Source of the DNA: Ectocarpus siliculosus
Taxonomy: Eukaryota > Sar > Phaeophyceae > Ectocarpales > Ectocarpaceae
Length of the DNA stretch: 64,000 nt
NCBI GenBank assembly: GCA_000310025.1
Contig: FN649748.1
Span: forward strand, 2,886,319-2,950,318
Reading direction: 5' to 3'
A program made the translations under genes and the position numbers. Under the pieces are notes generated by a model. The model was not told the DNA's origin. It was given only the letters and a program-made list of their open reading frames with translations, and searched no databases. Positions 1 to 10,885 of this stretch are shown here, piece by piece; position 1 is the stretch's first letter; each line of letters starts with the position of its first letter.

Positions 1-9
1 CGGAACACG

Positions 10-1204
10 TTGACAGGTGCAGGAGCTGAAGGCCGAGGAGCAGCAGCTATGTGCAGAGATTTTGCGCGAAGCTACGCACTTGGAAGAGTTGCAGCGTCGA
101 CTAGAAAAACTTACACGGGGGCTTGGAACATGTGGATAAAGTGGAGGGAACGAGTGCAGAAGAGCCCATGGATTGCGAAGGGGTCGGAGGAAGGGGAGAT
201 AGTGGAGGAGCTGGCGGAGTACATGGCTTACTGTCGTGCGTTCCTAGGAAATAGGGATTCGACGATAATGGGGAAGCTCGTGGTGGTAAATTTCTATCAT
301 CAACAGTTTCAGAACATGTCTTTGCCGTTGAGTAACCCGTGCATCAAAGGGGTAGCGCAAGGTATTAAGAGAGGGCACGTGGAGAAAGGTACACAAGCAA
401 GAGTGAGGAGACCTCTGACATGGGGAATGTTGAGTGCAATGCAGCAGAGTGTTGGCGGTGAAGGTGCAGGGGGAAGAGTGCTTTGGATCGGATTGGCCTT
501 GACATATCTGCTGATGTTGAGGGCGTCAGAGATGTTTGCGGAAAAGGATGGAAAAATCCACGAAGTGTACTGCCTGTGCAGGGGGGACGTGGCATTCTTC
601 GAGGGCGATAAGCAGTTGGAAGGACCGAGAGAGGTTAAGGGCAGATAAGATAGAAGTGCAGATGGGAGGCTCGGAGGGAGACCAAGGGAGGAAAGGAGCG
701 GTGATGGTCAGGGAGAGGGGGAGGGCGAATGGAGCGGTGGAATTGATGCTGGAACTATTCGGGATTTATGGAAGTGAAGGATTAAGTGCAACGGCACGTT
801 TGATGGTACACAGAAGTAAAGGGAAGTGGGAGGTATGGCAGAGAGGGAAGGCGACAGAACAAATGAGGAAGGGGATAAGAGCGGTATCAAAGATGTGGTC
901 GAAGGAAGGGAAAGGGGCAGGGACGAAGCTAAAACCGGAAGAGTTTGCGTTACATTCGGGAAGGATAGGTGGGGCGACGAGGCTGGCCGCGAAAGGGGTA
1001 CCGGATGCTGTGATAAAGAAGGAAGGGAGGTGGTCGCCGAACGCTTTCATGGCATACGTGAGGGCGAATACGCAAGACCCAGCATGGGTGTCGGCGGTGT
1101 TGGAAGAAGGGGAAGGGGTATTGGAGAGACAGCAGGGGCAAGGGACGGAACGGGGAAGAAATCGGGAAGAGGGATCCAGAAGTAAGAAGAACAAGACTTC
1201 GTGA
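10..1204 (+). mobile_element. Tyrosine-recombinase region of a Crypton- or DIRS/Ngaro-type element (fossil)
   Basis: The region encodes a tyrosine recombinase (site-specific DNA strand exchange). An N-terminal helical core-binding part is followed by a catalytic part that carries the family signature: an arginine in LRASE, the HxxR box as HSGR, a following tryptophan in GRWSP and a candidate nucleophilic tyrosine in FMAYVR. The coding sequence is spread over two frames, so this copy looks broken about once, unless a small intron is present. The window starts inside or just upstream of the element, so reverse transcriptase parts that would decide between a DIRS/Ngaro retroelement and a Crypton cannot be seen. 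It is purine-rich on the plus strand, unlike the flanking DNA. The family call is firm; the subtype is open. Confidence 0.75.
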
Positions 1205-1207
1205 TGG

Positions 1208-2103
1208 GGAGGTTTGTGTCCAAGCTGGGCGACCAGCGGAATGTGGTCAGCCTGGTTCTTATTACTTAAAGCGTGTGGATTCCTTATTAGGCTCAAGGGC
1301 CGGGAGGGAGGGGGAGAGTTCCACCTCCAAGACCCGGCCTTTGCGCGGCGACACAATAATTAAAATGTCATTTTTCGGGAAGTGAGAGACAAAAGTGGAA
1401 GGTTGTGTTGACAATCTGGTGTTTTGTCAGAACGGTCAGAAAGATCAAAGGGGGCACCGTAGGTAAGAGATAATTGATAAGTACGTATGTAGACTATAAC
1501 GAAAAGAAAAGAAAAAGAAAGAGATGCACCTTGCTCACAGCAGAAGAAACATCTGAACGAAAGAGCAAGACAACAAGCAAACAAGAGGATGAGTAGGAGA
1601 GAGACAGAGGAGGAAGAAGAAGGAAGCGAGTGTACGGAAGGGAGGAGACAGACAGAGAAAGAGAGCAAGAGCATCGTCGGTTCGTTTGTTTGTTTTTTGA
1701 AGCCGAGGTAGGCGTGTCTCGGGCGGGAGCTAGACATGATGGGTAGCGTGTTCTAGGCTGAAGCAGGGCATGGGAAGACAAATGATGGGGTCAAGGTAAG
1801 CGTGTCTCTGGCTGCTGAGCAGCAGGGCACGGAACGACCGGTTAAGCCGAGGTAATCATGTTGTTGGCGAGAGCGAGACATGGAAAGACCAAAAGGTTGA
1901 GGAAGCATGTTCTAGGCTTGAGCAGGTCATGGAAAGGGCTGAATACTGCGAGGAATATATGGTCAAGGTAAGCGTGCCTCTGGCCAAAGGGCAGGACATG
2001 GAACGACCGTTAAGCCGAGGTAGGCGTGCTCGGGCGAAAGCGAAGGCTTGAGCAGAGCATGGAAAGGCATGGAGGTTTGAGGTGGAGGTTTGTGTCCAAG
2101 CTG
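1208..2103. repeat. Short direct repeats and degenerate tandem repeats downstream of the recombinase
   Basis: An exact 20-bp sequence occurs at 1208-1227, four bases after the recombinase stop, and again at 2084-2103. Between them, 1700-2080 holds degenerate long-period repeats: the 12-mer TAAGCCGAGGTA or a close form recurs near 1700, 1843 and 2012, and blocks containing GTTCTAGGCT and GGTCAAGGTAAGCGTG recur once each. No gene is supported here. The arrangement could be terminal or split repeats of the recombinase element, or an unrelated minisatellite. Confidence 0.6.
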
Positions 2104-2600
2104 TGTCCTGTGGCAAATCTGCAAAATGGAAACGAATCTCTGCAGTCCACCGCGAACAACCCGAGAGGTCCGCCGCCTTGCCTGCCGACTGCCAGGTTGC
2201 TGTTGTGACGTACTGTTATGACGTGGCCACACCACATGGGGAGGTATCGCTCTCGAGAAGCACACACCAACGCGTACATGGCCTCTGTGCGGTACTGACA
2301 CGATGTCTATGCATGTGATACTTTGAATTGAGCCTCGTCCGCGACGGACGGAAAGCCACCAAATTGTCTGTGCATTTGAGGTTCGACAACCCACGGGAGA
2401 TTGCCCCACAGACCAACACATCCCACACACGTTTGTTTCGGCAAAAGTCACGTGCAACAAAGATGCCCAGTAACCCTCCTTGGGGGTTGGCTCTTTTTGC
2501 TCTCTCTCTCCTCTGTGCTCGGCGGTGGATGGAGTTCGTGTGGATGGGGCTAGGTGGGCACGCGCCGTGCACGCGAGTAGACCGTGGTCCCGCAACTATG

Positions 2601-2915
2601 TTTTTTTTTTTTTTTTGTTCTTCACTTCAAATCAGCGCTCACAGCACTAGTGCCGTTTATTCCAACCCGTGGTCACACAGAAGAGCCTCTCTCTATCCTC
2701 CCCTCCTGCGGTACTTTGCCTTCGATTTTTAATGCGAGAAGAGTTCAGCACTCTCTTCCCTCTGTGTACACACGAACTTGCGCTATCCACTTGGCCAGGA
2801 GCGGAAGCGAGAGAAAAACTCACTTTACAAGAAAAGCTCGCCTACGCCGGGATTCGAACCCCTGACCTGACCTCTAGAAGGTTACGAGGCTACCAACTAG
2901 ACCACCGGGGCGACC
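2601..2915 (-). mobile_element. tRNA-derived SINE, copy 1
   Basis: On the minus strand the element starts with a tRNA-like head. Its A box TGGTCTAGTTGG and B box GGTTCGAATCC match the RNA polymerase III internal promoter consensus exactly. A body of about 240 bp follows, ending in a poly(A) tail (the T run at 2601-2616 on the plus strand). The first bases of the head are duplicated in tandem just outside the 5' end (about 2916-2941). No clear target-site duplication was found. Two further copies lie at 3687-4247 and 9951-10265. Open frames reported across it are by-products of the repeat. Confidence 0.9.
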
Positions 2916-2941
2916 GGTTCCTGACCACCGGGGCGACCGGT

Positions 2942-3686
2942 TCCGGTTCACCCAATCGGGATCCGATAAAATCATTTCACCTTTTTTCAAATCCCGATTT
3001 GGATTTGGGTCGTCCTGTTTTACGTCCTAAAGATTGGACGGGTTCCATAAATTTTTAGCCAATCAATCAACAAGAGAGTTCTTTGAATCTTCCGGTCTTT
3101 AACTAAATCTGAATGTGATTTCGTGATCTGATTTCTTCGTTTACCCTTTTACCCTAAAAACGCTCAAACAAACTGGCCCCGAGGGATCCGCAAGAAAATA
3201 GAAATCAACGACAGATATTCTGGAGTCCTCCGCTCCCTCTGCGTGCGCTATGCGAGGTAACAACTGAGACTAGGAGTCAGCATCACGGGCCAGAGAGAAA
3301 GAGGTATACCCCCTTGGTTCAATCTTGGTGCTTCACACGCAAGCAGTGCAGCCGATCAGGTCTAGGGTCCTCATCCCTATATATGCATACATACAAAATT
3401 GGAAAAGTTTCTTCTCGTATCATCAATGGATCTGCCGCACAGCTGCTGTACCTGAGACGGCAGAATATATATGTACTACATACATCACACCGGCACCATC
3501 GACGTGTAGATATTATATCGTCCTGGTTGCGGCTGGTGGAATCAATTGTGGTAGCCTAAATAAAGTGCCAACACAGCAATGCATGCTTTTCTCTCGGGCC
3601 ACGATATTCCTACAAGTAATACCCCGGTGCAGACCGTCATTTTTCTTGGACCGTTCAACTTCATATTGTTGATCTACGATGACCAA
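2942..3686. other. Intergenic, no gene seen
   Basis: AT-richer DNA between two SINE copies. Short open frames on the plus strand have no recognisable motif or convincing splice context. Confidence 0.4.
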
Positions 3687-4247
3687 GGTCGCCCCGGTGG
3701 TCTACCGTATATGACACAAGATAACACACCCCCTTGGCCGATTTTCAAAGCTCGATTTCTCAACAGCAGGAAGAGTCACAGCGCCGAAAACGGCGGCGTT
3801 GGAACCGTCTCGTCGAGAGCTGTTCGAAAACGTATTGTTTCATTTATGCATCCTCTTCGTGGAGTAATCGAGCTTTGAAAATCGGTCCAGGGGGTGTTTT
3901 ATCTTGTGTCATATACGGTAGTTGGTAGCCTCGTAACCTTCTAGAGGTCAGGTCAGGGGTTCGAATCCCGGCGTAGGCGAGCTTTTCTTGCAAAGTGAGT
4001 TTTTCTCTCGCTTCCGCTCCTGGCCAGGTGGATAGCGCTAGTTCGTGTGTACACAGAGGGAAGAGAGTGCTGGTACACAGAGGGAAGAGAGTGCTGAACT
4101 CTTCTCGCATTAAAAATTGAAGGCGAAGTACCGCAGGAGGGGAGGGCAGAGAGGGGCTCTTCTGTGTGACCACGGGTTGGAATAAACGGCACTAGTGCTG
4201 TGAGCGCTGATTTGAAGTGAAGAACAAAAAAAAAAAAAAAAAAAAAA
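3687..4247 (+). mobile_element. tRNA-derived SINE, copy 2, interrupted by a MITE
   Basis: Same family as the copy at 2601-2915, opposite orientation, ending in a 22-base A run (4226-4247). The head is split within the A box by a 214-bp MITE at 3705-3918. Removing the MITE and one TA restores TGGTCTAGTTGG, so the SINE was inserted first. The body carries a private tandem duplication of about 24 bp near 4050-4100. This copy cannot use its internal promoter while the A box is split. Confidence 0.93.
3705..3918. mobile_element. MITE with about 52-bp terminal inverted repeats and TA target duplication
   Basis: Left end CCGTATATGACACAAGATAA and right end are inverted repeats of each other over about 52 bp with only a few mismatches. 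The flanks are TA at 3703-3704 and TA at 3919-3920, and the undisturbed SINE sequence has a single TA there. TA duplication with such ends fits Tc1/mariner-IS630 type transposition. There is no coding capacity, so it is a non-autonomous copy moved by a transposase elsewhere. A diverged relative lies at about 26316-26544. Confidence 0.92.
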
Positions 4248-4392
4248 TGTATCATACATTTACCGTTTCAATTTCAACTCAGTCATTTATGTATAGCAAT
4301 CGATTTTATTCTTCCGCTTTTGCAAGCGGAACTGCCTTTTATTAGTCGGCCCCAAACGCAGCGAGGAGACACATAGACACACGCCTCACACA

Positions 4393-4527
4393 ATGGCTGA
4401 GCGTACCGCTCCAGGAGCCCATAACGTTCTGTACACTTCAGCAGACTACCCTACTGGTCTGTACTCTGGTGACAGCAAGCGGCAACCAAACGGGGTACTT
4501 CGTATGTATTTATTTGTTTATGTGTGA
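4393..4527 (+). CDS. Small ORF, possible first exon, unknown protein
   Basis: A 44-codon frame starts MAERTAPGAHNVLY and has ordinary amino-acid composition until a strong donor-like GTATGT at about 4503, after which it reads into AT-rich intron-like sequence and stops. It may therefore be a first exon of about 37 codons. No following exon was identified with confidence; a candidate acceptor lies near 4618. No family is recognised. Confidence 0.25.
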   Translation: MAERTAPGAHNVLYTSADYPTGLYSGDSKRQPNGVLRMYLFVYV

Positions 4528-6218
4528 AAATGCGAAGATACACATACATCGAGGAGACGGATTCTGTGCAAATGCACTTGGGATTCGCTTGCTCCCTTCT
4601 GTCCGATGACAACAAGCAGAGGCTACAAGCAGAGGCTGCCAAGCGAGTAAGAGGGGCTGGGGTTTACACGTCATACATTGCATGTATTATGCATTAGTCC
4701 ACTTGCTGCATGGGCATAGATCGATAGGTTGCACGGCAAAACATAACGAACGTTGGACCTGCAGTAGGGACTCACTCACCTACCTACTGCTGTAGAGGCT
4801 GATCACGGCGCTTTATAGTCTTCACAATAGTCCATATGTCCATATTACTACTGCTGTTCTTCGTGAAAAAAGCCCGTCGTATGTAGAGTTTTTGTCAACC
4901 TAGCCATACACAAACATGAAGCAGGGGGCGTGAACCTCGCTGGACGCCAACTCCAACTATAGGCAGATCTACCTTCAGCATCTCTCGCATAGCCACGCAC
5001 CTTGCATGGCGGTTTCTTTCCGCCGGAAACACGGAGACACGAAGAAGGTCGAAGCCCGCGGCTGGAGAAGATGATGCAGCAGGCAGCAGCTCTGCCTCTT
5101 CCAGATTCCGAACAGAGAGACCGAGCGAGGGACAGAAAACCCTGACGATCGTCAGAAAAAGAAACCCTGACGGGGATCCCGCGCTGAATATGACAAGGCC
5201 ACCACGGTGGCAAAGCTTGGTGGATGATAGCCCTGAGAGCACCTACTACCTCAGGACCCCTGTCGTGCAATGTGACGGGCAGCGTTTTTGTTGCAGTTCG
5301 AGATTTGATTGGTTTTGCATTGGTTGAACAGGTACGAAAAAATAAAAAAATGATTGATGAGTGATTATGTGTACGATTTCCCAGACAGCATACATATAGG
5401 GACATCTCCCCTTGCGGATAACAGGCTCAACAAAACCTATGGTAGCTTTTAATTTTTTCCATTTCGTGCCCACGTGTGTCTTGTGATCCACAGTAACGGC
5501 GAATATGACAAGCATATTCGTACAACAATCATAACAACAATCAAACATCATCATGGATACCATACATATATGTAGCCGCCGATCAGTATTTATTTACAGT
5601 GAGCGCCGAGTCAAAGACCATTCATTTGGGTTTCGCCTCTCTTTTGATCGATAACTCTTGCCTCCCCCACGACATGATGCTTTCCGGCTTTCAACCATCA
5701 AGGTAAGTATATTATTTGTAGAAATGTCATGGCAGGACGCACTACTAGAAAATAGTGAAGAATTTTTTCTACACATAATATCTTCAGTGATTTTTAAAAA
5801 TTTTGAACCTGCTGTATCCGTGTACAAAACGAAGTTTCTGCGTTAGCACTACTGTAATACGGTTGGCACACGAGAAACACAGCATCCCACTGATGTACAG
5901 CAGTCTTCCGACCTCCCATCGATATGCAATTGCACTCCATGGCCTAAGTTCGCGAAGGAAATAAATGTAGGCGCTAGCGTGTGATACGCTCAACAATCAC
6001 AACGGCCATCAACACTTGGAAGTACATCCAACCCGTAAGTGTTCGATGGCGAGCAAAGGTCGTCTTCCATCAACTTCCATGGAAGCTGGCCAAGAATATA
6101 TTGCCTCATGGAACAAAAGGCAAATATAAAAAGTCGCCAGACGCGCATGCCACACTGCCGTCATGAAGGATGAAGGGGCACGCAGAGGAGACAATAATAC
6201 ACGTATGTTTGCCGACAG
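4528..6218. other. Mostly non-coding, no gene firmly supported
   Basis: A 185-codon minus frame at 4848-5405 is rich in Cys, Ser and Arg and has no family motif; it is probably chance. Donor-like GTAAGT sites occur at about 5703 and 6032, so short upstream exons of the 6219-7606 candidate could lie here. One TTCCATGGAA palindrome occurs near 6076, matching the unit of the cluster at 20397-20919. Confidence 0.35.
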
Positions 6219-7606
6219 GAAATGTGCCAGAAATGGCCGATGGTGACAACAGCAAACGTCGACAACAAGATGAAGGAGCACTTCAGCCCCGACCTCTTCA
6301 GCCCCTTGGACATCACGGATGACCGCCGTCTGCTCAGGAAGCTGCTGCATGATTGCAAGTGAGTGCCCCGATTATGCTGTGACCGTTTGTCTTACCGGCT
6401 GCAAACCCTAAACCTTTGTAGTCCCACCCGGGAACCCCAGTCTCGTCGGCCACGTATAGCACTAACTTTATTTATCGCAGTGGCTGCCCCATTGCATCGG
6501 CCGGCACCCACGCAGGGAGTGCTTGCGATTTGGCTATTGCTATCCCCCCCATGCACCCTTGCGTGTGCTGTGTCGGATGATGACGTCGACGGTTCGGCGG
6601 TGCCGAGACCCTGCTTAACTTTGGTACAGTAGTCTCGATGAATATATCCCAAACAGAAGGATCGACCGACTGTCGGCGGGACTCGCCAAGAGGGTAGGGT
6701 GTTGTTGGGGTTCCTACAGGCTACGCCTGGTTGCACCGCCCTGCACAAGATGTAGACACAATATCTGCACTGTTCGGAGTTGATAGGGTGGGTAGGGCGT
6801 GCGGTGCGGTCAATGTTCTCGAGGCGTGAACGACCACCGTCCGTAGGTGTAGGTTTTGGATACTCCGGCGTGGAGCGGACGAACCAGTCTTGAGACCGCG
6901 GAGATCTCGAGTATTCCGGAGACGCATGTACTCCGTAGTATGCCTAGGAATTGCAAGTGTATCGTCTTGTGAGTTGTTGCCTGGATTCAGCGTGTCGCGC
7001 GACAGGTTGGAGGGAGGGCCATGAAAGGCCATGGCTGGTATAGAAGGAGCTTTGGGTTGCGATGTATAGGGTGAAGGCGTGGTGAATGCCGTCCGTAGCG
7101 ATCGATTTCCGCGATTAAGTATATTGTCACTAGAACGCGTACAGCCCAAATCATACAAAAAGCACCGTGCAGAATTATGCCACGTAACCGTTCACAGTGT
7201 AATCGGCGTACATCGTCACAAGCACCGCCTTCCTCCACCCACGGCCGTGCGGAGAGGTTGGCAACATGAGTGTCTACACACACAGGATACCCGATGACAC
7301 TCCCGTGTTCTACCCGACGAGGGGCTTTCCCCTACCCCAATACGCCGCCCAGTTATACGGCGATGCCATCGGGAATTACCCATTAGACCCAGCCTCCTGT
7401 TGCAGTCTCATCCTCGACCCCCCCCCCCCACTGGTGATTCTGTTCGCTAACGGCCTTGGTCAACCCGAATTGATGCAGGGTCCGCTACGAGCGCGAGGTA
7501 GAACAACAGCAAGCCAACAACATGGACCCAACGGTGGAGTCTCAAGACCCCACCAGCAGCACCCCAGACGTGGAGGTGGTGGAGGATCCACCAACTATGT
7601 CGTCCG
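6219..7606 (+). CDS. Candidate two-exon gene, unknown function
   Basis: Exon A (6219-6358) follows an acceptor CCGACAG, contains the stretch EHFSPDLFSPLDITDDRRLL and ends at GTGAGT. Exon B (7479-7606) follows GATGCAG, begins VRYEREVEQQQANNMDPTVE and ends at GTGAGG. The phases agree: two bases from exon A and one from exon B make the joining lysine codon. Exon B is acidic and polar (PDVEVVEDPP). Neither a start codon nor a terminal exon is certain; exon A has in-frame ATGs at 6222, 6240 and 6270. A competing frame begins with an ATG at 7266 (MSVYTHRIPDD). No family is recognised. Confidence 0.35.
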
Positions 7607-8667
7607 GTGAGGTGTCCGACGCCCGGTGCTCCCGATCAGCACGGATGTGTGGCACGTCCTCGTCTATCGTGGTGTGCCTGCGATGTAGCTACGGTAGCGT
7701 CGTGAATAACAATGGTTCACGCGATTTTAGGACGGTTGGACTCTGTCCGATAAACAACTACCACGACGAGCCTTGGCGTTACAGGCCAGCGATCTGCTTC
7801 GTTGTGTGTCGTTGCACGTGCAGTTAACAGACAAGAGTGCTCCGCTACTATCACACCAACCTCGCACTCATCGACTTCCGTCCTGCGCTGTCCGACTTCG
7901 ATTCCGGTCCCAAACAGAAGTGTCAGTAATGGGAGCTTACGAGAGGAGCGCAAAGGCTACACAACGATCGCAATGACTACAGAATACCATCAACAGCGGC
8001 GCAAGGACGGTTATGGATCATGGGCAACACCACGACTGCGACCTTACGACGGATTTCTAATCTGAAGACAACAATCCGCTTGAATCCACGTGGACGTGCG
8101 TGACAGCTTTAGACACGAGTAGACGTTCACGTTTCCACCTTTCAGAGTCCTAGCCATGAGTCACGTGGAACACAAACATTCTTCTCGATAATTTATGGTT
8201 CGAGAAGGACAAACTTACTTGGCACGATCCATATGGGATGAGGCACTGCACCCGAACCCATCGACTAGCCTGCGGCAGCGGCGTGCCGTAATACGGGCGA
8301 CAGGGTTTTTCTGTGCCTCGCTTGCGGTGTCCGATTTTTCGAACAGATACGACTACTACGAAGGGATAGCGTGGACACTCAACCTCGGGTGTCAGTTATC
8401 ACCTTGCATAGCGAAAGCCCTTTGACCCATGAGGTCCCTTGGCTATTATATGTTACCCAACAGCTGCAATGCCTACCACGGGGTCCGTATACAGACTGGC
8501 GATTAGCCCTTGAGGCGGGATCGCTCGAAAGAACAATGACACCTACATACACAGCGGTCATGGCGTTGGCGAAGGCCCATGGCGGTGTCTATTGGTGGCC
8601 ACGGTGTGCCGTGGGGTTTCATGAGGAGCAACAGACACCGCGAGCCTATATACTATGCAAGGAGGTG

Positions 8668-10430
8668 CCATCAGGTATAATGAGGTCTCATGGAGTGTCA
8701 TTAGGCGGCATGAGGTGTCGTAAGGTCTCATGAGGTGTGTCATGAGCGTTAATGAGCGCTCATGAGCACTAATAAGCTGTGATGAACGCTCACGAGCGAT
8801 CATGAGTGGTGATGAGCGGAGATGAGCCGTCATGAGCGCTCACGACCACTGGCGAGCGCAAGCGGTCATGAGCGGTCATGACAGCTCATGAGCGCCCATG
8901 AGCTGTGACGAGCTGCCATGAGCGGTCATGAGCGGTAATGAGACGTGATGAGCGGGCATGAGCGCTCATGGGCGCTCGTGAGTGCTCATGAGCTGTCATG
9001 AGCGCTGCTGAGCACTTGGGAGCGGTCATGGGTGGTTATGAGTTGTGGTGAGCTGTCATGAGCGTTGATGAACGCTCGTGAGCACTTATCAGCTCATATG
9101 AGCGTTTCTGAGCGCTTGTGAGCGCTCATAAGCTGGTATGGGTGGTGATGAACGCTCACGACCTGTGATAAGCGGTCACGAGCGGTCATGAGCAGTAATG
9201 AGCGCTCATGAGCGGTCATGAACGGTCATGGGTGGTTATGAGCCGTGGTGAGCTGTCATTAGCGGTAATGAGCGGTCGCATGAGTTAGTATGACCGTTGA
9301 TGAGCGCTCATGACTTGTGATAAGCGGTGATGAGCGTTTTTGAGCGGTCATGGGCGGTGATGAGCGCTTATGACCTGTGATAAGCGGTCACGAGCGGCCA
9401 TGAGTGCTCAATAGCGTGTCTGAGCGCTCATGAGCGGTCATGGGCGGTTATGAGTCAGGGTGAGCTGTCATGAGCGGCAGTGAGCGCTCGCGAGCTGGTA
9501 TGAGCGCTCATGGGCGCTCATGAGCGCTCGTGAGAGTCAGGGTGAGCTGTCATGAGCGGCAGTGAGCGCTCGCGAGCTGGTATGAGCGGTAATGAGCGCT
9601 CGTGAGCTGTCACGAGCGCTCATGAGCGGTCATGAGCGCTCGCGATCTGTCATGAGTGCCCATAAGCGGTCGTGAGGGGTGGTCAGCTGTCATGAGTGCC
9701 CATGATCGGTCATGGGCGCTCGTGAGCTGTAATGAGTACCCGTGAGCGCCCACGAGCGGTCACAAGCTGTCATGACCGCGAATGAGCTGTTATGGGCGGT
9801 CATGAGCGGCCATGAGTTGTCATGACCGTTCATGAACGGTCATGACAATGTGAGCTGTCATGAGCGGTCATGAGTTGTCATGACCGTTTATGAGCCGTGA
9901 TGAGCGCTCATGACCGGTGATGAGCAGTCATGAGCGTTCGTGGGAAACCATTTTTTTTTTTTTTTGGTTCTTCACTTCAAATCAGCGCTCACAGCACTAG
10001 TGCCGTTTATTCCAACCCGTGGTCACACAGAAGAGCCTCTCTCTACCCTCCCCTCCTGCGGTACTTCGCCTTCAATTTTTAATGCGAGAAGAGTTCAGCA
10101 CTATCTTCCCTCTGTGTACACACGAACTAGCGCTATCCACTTGGCCAGGAGCGGAAGCGAGAGAAAAACTCACTTTGCAAGAAAAGCTCGCCTACGCCGG
10201 GATTCGAACCCCTGACCTGACCTCTAGAAGGTTACGAGGCTACCAACTAGACCACCGGGGCGACCATGAGCGGTGTTGAGTTGTCGTGAGCGGTCATGAG
10301 TTGTCATGAGCGCCCATCAGCGCTCAGGGGCCGTGATGAGTTGTCCTGAACGCCCATGAGTGTGATGATGAAGTGTGGTGAGCGTTCATTAGCGCCCATG
10401 AGCGATGTTGAGCTGTCATGAGGTTAGGGC
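8668..10430. repeat. Decamer minisatellite (consensus GAGCGGTCAT), with SINE insertion
   Basis: About 1.4 kb of degenerate 10-bp units (GAGCGGTCAT, GAGCGCTCAT, GAGCTGTCAT and similar) run on both sides of a SINE at 9951-10265. Many unit junctions form the perfect 12-bp palindrome ATGAGCGCTCAT. Units vary mostly at positions 5-6 and by single substitutions, while the 10-bp spacing is largely kept. A local duplicate of about 60 bp sits near 9460-9600. No gene lies in it; the preceding 7830-8667 also shows none. Confidence 0.92.
9951..10265 (-). mobile_element. tRNA-derived SINE, copy 3, inside the decamer array
   Basis: Full-length copy of the same SINE family with intact A box (10243-10254, reverse complement) and B box (10200-10210, reverse complement), and a 15-base tail (T run at 9951-9965). 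Array units resume directly on both sides, so it inserted into an existing minisatellite. It is close in sequence to the copy at 2601-2915, which suggests fairly recent activity of the family. Confidence 0.93.
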
Positions 10431-10885
10431 ATATACCCATCCATATATCCCCGGGATTTCTGCCGTTGCCTCGGTGCCTTGGCGTCTCGATCTCGCATGG
10501 TGTGCATCACCACTAGCGCTGCTGGCGCTGTGAATTAGTGGAGAGCCCTGAGAGATGGCATGACACCCCGGTCATCTTAGCAATCTTAGGGTTAGAAACC
10601 CCACGGAGCCGCAACAATAGGCCGCCAGTCGCCCGTGTGGCCTATTGGTCCAGCCAAACGTAACCCTACAACAAAAAGAAGACCAAGGCTACGGGTAGAT
10701 TATTTGCGACACTATGTTCCCTGTTGTGCAGTGCTATGTAGAGGAGGCGGCAACGGCAAGTTTGCAAGGCAGGTGTGGTTCAATGTGAAAGCTGGTCAAT
10801 GACATGTTCCAACCGAATTTGACGAATACTACTACTACTACTACTACTACTACTATATGTAGACTATATTCCCCAATTCCCCAAT
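10431..10885. repeat. Non-coding stretch with a TAC microsatellite
   Basis: No gene is visible between the decamer array and the direct-repeat pair. An uninterrupted TAC/ACT trinucleotide run of about nine copies lies at 10827-10855. Confidence 0.6.

Noticed and set aside
2601-2915. tRNA gene on the strength of exact A and B boxes
   Set aside because: The acceptor stem does not pair well, a long body and poly(A) tail follow, and three similar copies exist. It is a SINE.
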